Source: Stipa capillata
Taxonomy: Eukaryota; Streptophyta; Magnoliopsida; Poales; Poaceae
NCBI GenBank assembly: GCA_019208055.1
Contig: JAGXJF010002739.1
Coordinates: 558,001-622,000 of the forward strand
Direction: 5' to 3'
DNA length: 64,000 nucleotides
The notes below the pieces were generated by a model. That model searched no databases. It worked only from the letters and a program-made list of their open reading frames with translations, and was not told where the DNA came from. Below, in pieces: positions 28,919 to 38,628 of the stretch (position 1 is the stretch's first letter; every line of letters begins with the position of its first letter). Made by a program: the position numbers and the translations under genes.

Positions 28919-29530
28919 TGTCGTAGCAACGAGGCTAGACAATGAACTTGTGGCACCCCCGCACGGCAACGTGGACCTACGTGGGTTGCCTGGGAAACTA
29001 CACCGTGGTATCACCACAGTTGCACACTCGGGTCGCGCGGCACGAAGACGTTTGAACTGGCCAAGGGCCGCGAACTAGAGGAGAGGAGGAGCAAATGAGC
29101 TTGTCTTTCCGAATTTTTGATCCCCCAAAAGGAAGGGGCGTCCCTCTATTTATAGGGAGAATGGAGGGGTAGGGGAGATTACAGGAATGCCCTCGAGCGT
29201 TTTACAATCATGCCCCTAGATGTACCAATGCCCCTGGGGGTGCGTAGGTCTTTTCCTTCGGGAATATTCTGGGAATATCCCGTGGGTCCCGCCCGTCATG
29301 CACGGGCTCGTTGCCGTCAAGGTCTCCACGTTGAGCGGTCTTGGTGTTGCGACGAGGTTGGTATTGTCACGGAGTCGGCATCGAGCGGTCTTGGCATCGC
29401 GACGAGGTTGGTATTGTCGCGGAGTCGGCATCGAGCGGTCTTGGTGTTGCGACGAGGTTGGTATTGCGCTGATCTCCCTTAAGTATAGAAAATGTCGGAA
29501 CCGGGTAGCGCGGGGACCCCTTCCCCAACA
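28919..29530 (-). repeat. LTR (5' LTR in element orientation)
   Basis: The 612 bp differ from the other LTR at eight sites with no indels. TG and CA ends are intact. In the element's orientation this copy drives gag-pol. It contains the 50-bp triplet at 29333-29470 upstream of the TATA box. Confidence 0.95.
29148..29155 (-). promoter_or_regulatory. TATA box of the Tat 5' LTR
   Basis: On the minus strand this reads TATAAATA, followed by GAGGGACG. The equivalent in the other LTR is at 15508-15515. It lies downstream of the 50-bp triplet in element orientation, as expected for the U3/R border. Confidence 0.7.
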
Positions 29531-29589
29531 ATATATATATATATATATATTATCTATGTAAATTATTTCGCATCTATGTAAATAAAGAA

Positions 29590-30330
29590 GGTCATCATAG
29601 ACCGGCACTACGTCTTACCCATCAGTGATGAAACTATCAAGGATGGATCGCTGTGCTACCCGTCACTGATGAGGAGGCACCCATCAGTGATGGGTTGTTT
29701 CTTGTCCCCGTCTGAACAATTGGGTTGAGGCCCAACTCAAGTGGCCCAAAACCCGATCGGCCATGTCCCACAATAAAAGCAACCATTTAACCTATAACCT
29801 ATCCAGCCGGCCGCCTCCCTCTCCCTCTCCTACCCAGCCACCTCACCCTCTCTCTCCCTTGCTCTCTCCCTCAATGGTGAAGGACGCCCCCAATGCCAGC
29901 GCCGACGGTAGCCACCTGGAGGCCACTACCACGGACAACGTTGTCACCGCTCCCCTCTCCTCCAGCGTCCATGTAGAAGGCCTTCTTCACGGAGGCACTG
30001 CTCGATCCTGACGCTAACGCTGAGCGGCCTCCGATGGTGAGCAATGGTATCGATGCTAACGCCACGTGGCCTCGACGTTGAGTCCTCCATGCAACGATGA
30101 CCAAGGCCAAGCTCCTCCGCTGTCGGATCCGGAGTCCCTAGGCATGCTGCTACCATATGCGAGTGTCTTGCTTCTGGATCCGCCACCCGGTTAGGGTTCC
30201 ATTGGGTTAAGGGTGCTCCTCCGCCACCGGGTCAGGGTTCCTCCTGGTGCATCGCGGCCGGATCCAGCATCCCTAAGTGTGATGCTGCTTGATCTAGCGC
30301 CCTGCTCTACCACCCTTAGGTGTCTCATGT
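29590..30330 (+). other. Second CACTA 5'-type subterminal cluster and GC-rich exon-like segment
   Basis: At 29600-29735 the motif CCCATCAGTGATG recurs, and the series ends GGTTGTTTCTTGTCCCCGTCTGAAC, much like 14480-14510 in the same orientation. It is followed by a CT-rich leader and an open frame starting at the ATG at 29874 (MVKDAPNASADGSHLEATTT), 45 codons long. This repeats the promoter plus first-exon layout seen after the other CACTA ends. No domain is recognised. Confidence 0.4.
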
Positions 30331-31359
30331 ACCTGAATAATTAATTTGATGTGATTTAATAGATCATGGATGATGTTGTGCTTGCGATCATGCTTGTGTA
30401 AACTCTTAGATTATGCCAATGAGAAATAAGTAGCACTAATAAACTACACATGAAGGTTTACAAGGGTTCAGGATTTGGGGTAAGGTAAAAATTGCATTAA
30501 CATCAACCCTACACCTTGCACCACGGAATCCTTGTTGACTGATGTGCGCAAATATGGTCAATACTCTGAGTCTATTTTAGTGTACCTATGCTTAGCTATT
30601 TTAGTTAGCTATGCCAACAAATTAACCTTTGTACAAATCCATTTTAATTTAGCTATGCTGAGCTATTTTAGTTAGCTATGAGCGTACTGCCTGGTCTACT
30701 ATTAATTCGGGTGTAAAATTTATACCATTTCAGATGGTTCTGTCAAATCAATCCATTCTAATGAGTCCATTAATTTCATGTTAGAACGCTTGTTTGTTCT
30801 CTCGTGGGATGGATATCTTGGAAGAGATTTATTTGACACAATCGCATGATGTGGTATAAGTTTTTTTGCATGATTAGACCAATGATAATAACACTTTGCT
30901 ATATAATGAGCGTGTGTGTTTTTTTCCAGTACAAGGTAAGCAACGACTAAAAATTCTTACATCATCTCAGAAAAGTAGGCACACATTCTATGTATTAAAA
31001 GTTAGAATCTAGGGCCTATGATATGCATGGATGCATCTGTTTCAATACATCTAAATGCTTAATTTGAATAGAGTACTCTTTGTTTGTGTTGTCTATAAAA
31101 TTTATAATCTATTGCCGCATTCAGTCACAATGTTGGCCCTTTTCATGAGAAATCTTGATGATCAATTGACCGTCAAATTTTCTCATGAAGAGTGTCACCA
31201 TTGTGGATTGAATGACAGGGTATTGTAAGTTATTATGAACAACGCAATCAAAGATTATGTGATGTGATGATGTTGTACATGGGATGTGATCTGCTGTTTC
31301 AGAGGGCATGGCTAGTAAATCTTGAGGCTAACCAAGAAAAGAAAAAAAAACCCTCCCTT
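30331..31359. other. CACTA interior, no recognised coding sequence
   Basis: AT-rich with short ORFs only. TTTTAGTTAGCTATG-type motifs repeat at 30590-30680. Confidence 0.4.
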
Positions 31360-31659
31360 GGGTAAGCAATCATCACCGACAAGTCGCCCCATGAACTCGT
31401 CATCAGGGATGGATGAAAGTCACACGTCACTGATGACATGTCATCAGGAATGGATGACATTGGCCACCCGTTACTGATGGTAATGTCAACAATGACGGGT
31501 GTCATCAACTACCCATCGGTGATTCAGTGTCATCAGTGACGGGTTGTTTACTCATCACTGATGACTTCAGTTATCACTGACCACTCACCACTAATGCACC
31601 CGAACTCCGTCTATAATGCGGGATTTTGCTCGTTAGTGGTGTGGGTTTCTGTAGTAGTG
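31360..31659 (+). repeat. 3' subterminal repeats and TIR of the CACTA element
   Basis: ACCCGT(C/T)ACTGATG(A/G) and its complement occur many times in both orientations, ending with TGTGGGTTTCTGTAGTAGTG. In En/Spm-type elements such repeats bind the TNPA-like protein. Binding here is inferred. Confidence 0.75.
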
Positions 31660-31809
31660 ACTGCTTGGGTGCCATGTTGTTTAATCTTTCGTAAGGTTAT
31701 ACTGCTGTTTTGGGGCTGCCTACTTGGTACTGTTACAACTGTGGGGTTCCTTATCTTTTTTCGGCCACACCACTATTTCATTTACTTAGCTCATAGGTCT
31801 TTTTTCTAT

Positions 31810-32230
31810 TTAGACTTCCTGGGTTGCTTGGCTTGTGAAGGAGATGACATCAGAAGATGTCCTAGCTAGATTCCTCCTCACATACAACCAATTCATGGCG
31901 CCCTGTCCAATTATGTTGGAAAATAGCGGGGGTTGGTCATTAAGGCATTCCCTTTCCTCCTCTATCCATTTTTGAACTTTAGGCGTATACCCGGAGCTAC
32001 CTAGTCTGTGATGGTGGGTGTTCTTTGCCGCTAGCGCCTTCGCCGCTGCACTTTTGGCTAAAAAATCTTCAGTTTCCCTCATTTTCTTAAATTGAGCCCA
32101 TGTCTCTCGATCTATCCATTTGTCCATGGTGAAGTCCTTTATGATGAAGTCTCAGCAGAGGATAAACTTGAACTCCTTCTACGCTTTGTTAGCCACTTTG
32201 ATCGCGGCTCTATCAACATGGGCCTTTAGT
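31810..32230 (-). pseudogene. CACTA accessory transposase fragment (Transposase_24 / Ptta-En/Spm-like)
   Basis: The minus-strand frame (ATG at 32127) contains MDKWIDRETWAQFKKMRE and KNTHHHRLGSSGYTPKVQKW, matching the ETW…F…KKHHHR(L/M)GxGGY signature of the plant Ptta/En/Spm family (PF03004). Related codons continue upstream to about 32230 but contain stops. It lies downstream, in the same orientation, of the TNP2 remnant at 33130-35370, the usual order in autonomous CACTA elements. It is truncated at about 105 residues. Confidence 0.65.
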
Positions 32231-32829
32231 TCTGCTAGGATGACGAAGGAAGTATGGATATCGACCAGAACTTTGTGAAGGTCTTTGTCAACTAAATTAC
32301 ACTATAAATAGCTAATTATTTATAAATATAACACTAGATCAATATAGGTCACTAAATCCCAGTGAATTAGCTAACTATATGTCAATATAAATTACACTAG
32401 ACTATAGTAAATTACACTAGATCAATATAGGTCTCTCAGATGCACTAGATTTCCATTTTCAGATGCATTTTCAATTCCATTTTAAAGAAATATTTTTTTT
32501 AACTGAGAGAGTGCGAAAGGGTCTCTCGGCCATAAGGTTCAGCAGCAGCTTGGGACGACGACGACAACATGCTCGAGGCGAGGGGGCAGCCTGCTCGGGG
32601 GCGACGATGTCGACGTGGAGGCTACCACTCGGTGAGGTGGAGGTGGCATGCAGGGTGACAACAGCAACAAGGCGCATGGATAGCCTGTCGACATTAGTGA
32701 GAGTTCGAGTGACAACGGCGACTCAGGCTCGCGAACTTGGAGGTTTTTTGGAGTGGCTCGACACAGAAAACCCAAAATATTATATATATATATATGGGGG
32801 GTGTCATTGTAAGTGATTCTTTGGCAAAA
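32231..32829. other. AT-rich and GC-rich patches between CACTA fragments
   Basis: 32310-32460 holds two copies of an ACACTAGATCAATATAGGTC segment. 32540-32770 is a GC-rich patch open in several frames with no domain. A short TA tract is at 32779-32795. Confidence 0.4.
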
Positions 32830-35800
32830 TCATCTTTGATGCCACCACATCACAGACGGTTCTCAGTAAGAATTGCCTGCAATGTGTAATTCTTGAATTT
32901 TTATTTATAATTTTTGAATGGTTATCTATAAATAATTTCTCTTAAAATGGTTATATTTGAATGATTATTTTTGACTTATTATTTTTAATGGTTATTCCTG
33001 AATGGTTATGTTCGAATGGTTTTCACAATTCTCACACATAATTAATAAATATTATACGTCACATTAGAAAATCCGCACATATAAATATTATACATCACAT
33101 TACTAAATCCACATAAATAAATATTATATACTCATTATGAAATCCATATAAGTGGATAGTTCTAATTTGCTACTAACATGAGTCCTTCATGATGATCGTT
33201 GTGTACATAGATAGCTTTGTCCTTACTTGGTCCTTGCTCGACCATTATGCCATCTCGGGAAGAAGGCATCTCATCAAATTGGTTATACTAATCCTCATCC
33301 ACTACATGATCAACTCCAAGAATGCTCATTTTCGAGTCCCTAACAACGTGTTGCCTCTGATTTGAAGGATTTGTTACATAGAAGACCTGACCAACCTAAT
33401 TTGCTAGGACAAATGGTTCATCTTCGTATGCAATACTTGTAAGGTCGACTATGTGAAGCCGTACTTATCAACTTTCACATGTGAGAGATTGATCCAACAG
33501 TAATGAAACAACGAAATATTAAACGTAGCGTAGTCCAGCTCCCAAATCTCTTGTATGTACCACAGTATGAACTCTTCCTTCCAACCATATCTCAAGCATC
33601 TATGCGGACACCACTATTCTAGTTTGTGCTCTTCTGATCTTGATCTCTCATATAAAATATGTAGCCATATATGTCCAACCCTTGCCATGTCACAACTGTA
33701 CGTGATGGTCCGTCTACCAACCAAGTAACCGCAGGGTCACCTACAGATAGCCCATGAGGTTGTTCATATAACCATCTATTGAACTGACAATTGTGCTCTT
33801 TCGTCACCCAAACATCCATTGCTTTCGAATTATCCTACTATAGCTTGGCTTTGCGTCGATTGATGTACGGGCCCACTACAGCCATGTGTTGCAAGACCGT
33901 GAAAGGAGATTGATCAATAACCTTCCGTTGAGGATCACTATCTTTCTTGCCGATGGTCCCGATACCCCCAAGCCTCCCCTCATGCAAGATTCAGGAAAAT
34001 CTATTACTTGTACTGCAGTCATACAATTCATATATGTTTCTTCCCCTTTCGTACTCTGCCCCGAAAGGTTAGTAAGGGCAGGATAATCATTTATAGAGTA
34101 GAATAGCAAGATGTGCAGATTGAACTTCTCTCGCTTATGAGCATCAAATACATCTTCTCCGTGGGTCCATTGTTTCATGAGATCATCCCTCAATGGCTCT
34201 AGGAAAACATCCATATCGTTCCTAGGTTGCTTTGGTCCTTACACAAGTATTGACATCATAATATACTTCTACTTCATACACAACCAAGGAGGAAGGTTAT
34301 ACATACAGAGATTCACGTGCCAAGTGCAATGACGACTACTCATGTTTTCGAATGGATTTATTCCATCCATACTCAATCAAAACCTTATGTTTATTGGTTC
34401 CCTGCCAAACTCTTCGAATTTCCTATCGATGTTTCTCCACTGGATGGAATCAGTAGGATGTCTAAATTTTTCATCATTCCTGCACTCCTCAACATGCCAA
34501 CGCATCTATTTTGCATCATTTGGGTTCACAAATAAATGCTTCAAACAAGGCACTATAGACAGATACCACATGACCTTAGCTGGAGTCCCTTTCGTCACCT
34601 CCTCCCCCTCATCCTTATCGGTTTGATCCTTACATTTGTATCAGGATGAATTGCACACCAGACATGCATGGAGGTTTACGTAATCTTTAAAGAAGAGGAT
34701 ATAGTCCTTTAGACATGCATGTATTCGCTGTATTTCCATTTCTAAGAGACAAAGAACCTTCTTGGATTTATACGTACTCCTAGGCAACTTGTTTCCCTCT
34801 GGAAGCATGTCAGCTAAGAGACTTAACAACGCCGTGAAACTCTTGTTTGATCACCCATTGCTTGCCTTTAATTTCAACAGTTCACGCACTCATCACAACT
34901 TCGTTTATATGTTCTTGCATCATATCAAGACTTTAAATTTCTCATACTCCCGTATATTACAGTTCCCTTCTGCATGACACAACATCTCATCTAGATGGTC
35001 ACGATCATCGAACAATGTATCTTCGTCTAGATCTGAATCGATATCATCAACCATATAGTTCTCTTCCTCCACAATATCGTCATTACCACCTGCCTGCCTG
35101 TATCATCTACTATTCACCGTGACATGTCCAACATGCGTACCACTCTATGAAATCCCTGCTAATCAAGTGGTCTTGGATTTCCTTGGAGTTGTCAAACATA
35201 TGTAGGTTCTTGCAGTCTTTGCATGGACATCATAGATATTCTTGCCCCCGTTCGACTTATCATCTTTCGCGGCTCTCATGAACTCTACCACACCATTAAC
35301 ATATTCTTCACTTAAGCGGTTACCATCATACATCCAGCTTCAGTCCATATCTACCGTACGCATAATTTTTTTAGTTCGTGTTCAATGTTGAGGGTTACTA
35401 TATGTACACGATATAAAGTAGTAATTAAAATAAATTAACTAATAAAATATTAATTAATTGTATGTCATACTATGTGGGTTATGACTAGATCTAAAGATTA
35501 ATACTAATATTCTATCTAATTAACAGGGCTGCTATTTACCAAACATACCAGCTAGTAATAAGTACAAATTTTATTTATAAGAAGTAAAACTTAATATAAC
35601 TACATTAATCAATACAATATAATTAAAATTATCATTAATATTAAATTAGTGAATACAATATTAATATTCAAACACTTTCTGTCTTTTCATACTATAGATC
35701 ATCTAAACAACGCATCCACAATTCTATATTTTTGCCAACCTTAATACCTACCAACATGTTCAATATAGTAATATACAACAAATTAATAGCCTTAAAATCA

Positions 35801-36079
35801 ACAAGAACAATAGATTTTGTGTTACTCCAAGACTAGATCTACATTCTCTCTCTTCATCAAGCTAGAACTTCAAAATTCTTCACAAACAGTTCTCATTGAA
35901 AACCGCCTGTGGTATGGTAGCCGGATATCATAGACGGTTCTCATCACAGATGGTTCGCATCAATGAGAATTAAGTCAGATGGTGCCTCTTACGAACTGTC
36001 AGTGATTTCGTCCACTAGAAGCGGTTTTTGAAAAACTGCCTGTGATATGGGGTCATGGATAACTCATTATGTAGTAATG
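32830..36079 (-). mobile_element. CACTA element relic carrying TNP2
   Basis: Subterminal motifs (CATCACAGACGGTTCTCAGT at about 32846, and CATAGACGGTTCTCATCACA plus AAACTGCCTGTGATATG at 35880-36050) enclose a minus-strand TNP2 transposase. The right terminus reads TATGTAGTAATG (36068-36079), a CATTA variant of CACTA. A clean left terminus was not found; it may be truncated, or the real partner may be the CACTA end at 13346 with nested insertions between. Confidence 0.6.
33130..35370 (-). pseudogene. TNP2-like CACTA transposase, degenerate
   Basis: Minus-strand pieces follow TNP2 order. The Transposase-associated start (SWMYDGNRLSEEYVNGVVEF) lies near 35340. ADMLPEGNKLPRSTYKSKK with a Cys-rich CxxC-like segment is at 34641-34830. 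The catalytic core region LHILLFYSINDYPALTNLSG is at 34060-34120. The C-terminal DUF4216-like part WLVDGPSRTVVTWQGLDIYG is at 33690-33750. Stops and frameshifts interrupt it throughout. TNP2 is the DDE-type enzyme that cuts CACTA ends; this copy cannot be functional. Confidence 0.85.
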
Positions 36080-37140
36080 TCACCTTTTCTGTCTTTAAAT
36101 TCTAGTAAAATTCATGTGAGCATCCGAAGTGTATTATTTGTAAATTCCTGTGTTTTAATTTTCGCTATGATTCAGGACATCATAACTTCTTAATTATATA
36201 TATTTCTGCAGTTTTAGAATCATGGATTCCAAGTAGGTATTTAATAAGTGTATTACGTAAGAAAAATCACCAAGGCAACTTGTATGCGTGATGTAATGAC
36301 TTGCTTAAATGATTTTTTTTCTCCACTTGCTTAAGTAAAATCACCAAAATTGCAGAACAAAATAATGCGACAGAAAATAAAAACAATATTTTTTTCTCTT
36401 CAAGTTTAATTATAGAAAATTCGCGAAGGCTAGTAATCTAAAGCAAAATAACTAGGAGAGCAATCATTAGTAACAGAAGCAAGCGTTGTAACCACTTTGA
36501 ACATCGTTTTGGTCCTATTATTGTTAGCTTCAACGGGAGCGTCGGGCCTTGGACAGATGGAGACAGATTGCTTGCTTCACTCATTCCTTGTCTTGTAAGC
36601 ACTAAGCAGTATGGTCAGGTAACTTGGAAACAAAGTCTATATATTCTGCCAGATCAGCTAGCATCAGGACTAAGTAGTACTCACTATATAAACAATCTAC
36701 TCATTTCAAGCACCAGTGTAACACTATTTTTTTACAAGGTCCAAACAGAAAAATAAATGACACAAATGGCACGTACTGATATTATCCAGAATAGTCCTAT
36801 AATAGTCCAAAGCTGAAATTGTACACAGTTTGTTTCGGGGAAAAAATTGTCTATCTGTGTGTTGTGAGAAAAAAGAACGAATGAGGATCTGTAAATGTAC
36901 ATAATTTATCTTTTATAGCACTCAGATGGACATATGTTTGTCCAAACCATGTAGGTTCGCATATCATCACACAATGTACATATGTATAGGAATTAAAAGC
37001 TTAATTAGAAGTGTGTATTTTGAGCAGGGTGCATATGTACCCAGGTTCAAATGGGAATTATCCCCAGAGCTAGCTGGCTTCTACAATGCGCTTCACTGGG
37101 AACAACAATGCAGTCTCAAAGACAAACACATCATACATAC
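36080..37140. other. AT-rich sequence, nothing recognised
   Basis: Short ORFs only (for example plus 36568-36756). No repeats or domain-like translations were seen. Confidence 0.45.
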
Positions 37141-37500
37141 TTTTTTTTTAAGTCAGGGCAAAAGCTTTGCCTTTTTTATTAATTAAAAAAGAGTACAGAC
37201 ATAAGCCGTCTAAACGGACAAAAACAAAAGACTATCCTTTCAGTAGAATGTTCTCTAAATGCTTAGCCTTCGTGAGAATCCAAATGGTGGCTTCATTATT
37301 TATTCTTGCCATGATGATCGGTGGCATGATGGAGACATAGCGAAAAATACGTATATTTCGTTCTTTCCAAATTTTCTAGATGACAAGGATGACCAAGGAT
37401 GCGAGCACCTTTCTTTGGTACCTTCAGCCGTTGACGATATCCATCAACCATTCCTTAACCAGATTCGCTGCACCCCATAGGTGTGGTTAAATGCTAGATT
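37141..37500 (-). pseudogene. LINE 3' end fragment
   Basis: The minus strand encodes ILVIWKIWKERNIRIFRYVS, then NNEATIWILTKAKHL. This is the C-terminal segment after the zf-RVT domain in plant L1-type elements (LWKERNxRxF…). A short 3' tail follows (AAAAAAGGCAAAGCTTTTGCCCTGA) at 37150-37175. It is 5' truncated. Confidence 0.65.
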
Positions 37501-37537
37501 TTCAAGCCAGTTTATTATCATGGGCCATATTTTCTTA

Positions 37538-37752
37538 GCTCTCTCCATTCCAGAATGTAAAACGTATTTTGTTTAGTTAAGACAAGGTTTTGATCTAGAA
37601 TTACTCTATTAATATGTGATTTATGTGATATAAAGTCATAATCATATGTAAATACTTTTGAACACGAATCTAATGACATCAATTTTAATCACATAAACCA
37701 CATATTAATTAATAGAGTAATTCTATGTCAAAGTATTATCGAACAGAGAGAG
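37538..37752. mobile_element. Stowaway-like MITE, degraded
   Basis: The ends are GCTCTCTCCATTCCAGAATG and CGAACAGAGAGAG, with TA on both sides. The interior (ACTCTATTAATATGTGATTT and AAAGTCATAATCATA) matches the MITE at 51506-51748, so both belong to one family. Confidence 0.7.
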
Positions 37753-38164
37753 TAGTGTACTTGCAGCGGATGAGGAGGTGGACCGCCGTCTTCGCATCCC
37801 TTCTTCAAAGAGGGCATACTCCGTTGTTTGGCCAACCTCCACGTGTCAAGCGGTCGGCCGTCAGGCAAAAAAAATCAATTTTGGGAGTGGGGCGGGGCAG
37901 ACTCTCCAGTCTGGGGCATTCATTCGTCAAGCTTTAACCAAGCACATACATAATTTATGGGAATGATGTGCACGCAACCAAAGCCAATTAGATTATAGAC
38001 GCGCGCTTGCTTGCATACGTACTTTAACCAAGCACTTCATTTGTACTAATGCGCCCAAGTGCACGCGTAAATATTTGACCAAAGCAACTAACGCTTTGTG
38101 TGGTGCAACACACTTACGAGCATATTTGTGTACGTAGGGATACGTATATTGTCAGCAACAATAT
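37753..38164. other. Short intergenic stretch
   Basis: No gene. ACTTTAACCAAGCAC-like phrases recur at about 37932 and 38021. Confidence 0.4.
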
Positions 38165-38560
38165 ATATTTTTCTTTTTCTCTTAACGGGAAGCAGGGGAA
38201 ACCCCGATGGCACTTTATTAAAGGATATTTACAGAAGTTACATATGTGTAAAGTTATGGTAATGTCTCAAGCATTCCTTGGTGTCTCGGCGTTAAAAATG
38301 TCCTTGGTGTTGAGGCGGTCATTAAGAAGGAGCGACGCGAATACTTTTAGCTTTTTAAGGCAGCAGCTCTTCCAGATCCAGCTAAACTGTGCGGGGGCCT
38401 TCAGATGCTGGAAACAGAGGTGATAAAATTTGCTAGGGGCATATAGCCCTGACTTCCAAATGCATGCCCATTGATCACAGGCTTCAGCCGGAAGAGATGA
38501 GCTTTGGATTTCATGTTGATGCTGTTGAAACTCCTCAAAAGCTAACCAACCATATATTTA
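38165..38560 (-). pseudogene. LINE zf-RVT domain fragment
   Basis: The minus strand reads CDQWACIWKSGLYAPSKFYH, then FSWIWKSCCLKKLKVFASLL and LNDRLNTKDIF, a clear zf-RVT (PF13966) reverse-transcriptase zinc-binding region of a plant LINE. It breaks at a stop after ETPRNA. A short terminal sequence (AAACCCCGATGGCACTTTAT on the plus strand) resembles LINE 3' ends. It may be a second insertion or part of the same family as 37141-37500. Confidence 0.75.
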
Positions 38561-38628
38561 TCTCTATATTAAACTTGTCTCTATATTAAAATAGATGACA
38601 TAAGAGAACACCGGATCCACTACCAGAA

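Larger units (their letters stand above)
15279..29530 (-). mobile_element. Ty3/gypsy LTR retrotransposon, Tat lineage, 14.25 kb
   Basis: Two 612-bp LTRs bound the element, with ATATA on both flanks (15274-15278 and 29531-29535). gag, protease, reverse transcriptase, RNase H and integrase are in this order on the minus strand. Immediately after the RNase H of the usual type comes a second, archaeal-type RNase H domain, a hallmark of the Tat lineage. About 7 kb between integrase and the 3' LTR contains an antisense, intron-containing gene and two tandem-repeat arrays. The LTRs differ at 8 of 612 sites (7 transitions, 1 transversion). With the commonly used grass LTR rate of 1.3e-8 per site per year this is about 0.5 million years. 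Several frameshifts and one stop make this copy non-autonomous. Confidence 0.95.
14296..31659 (+). mobile_element. CACTA element split by a nested Tat retrotransposon
   Basis: The left end reads GACTACTATAGAAACCCACA (first base C changed to G). The right end, TGTGGGTTTCTGTAGTAGTG (31640-31659), is its inverted partner. Subterminal repeats built on 'cccgtcaGTGATGacgggt' lie at 14330-14530 and 31360-31600. Without the 14.25-kb retrotransposon the element is about 3.1 kb and non-autonomous. The 3-bp flanks (TTT and ACT) do not match, so one end may be secondary. A third cluster of the same motifs at 29590-29735 resembles the left end in the same orientation, suggesting a further nested or duplicated copy. 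Confidence 0.65.
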
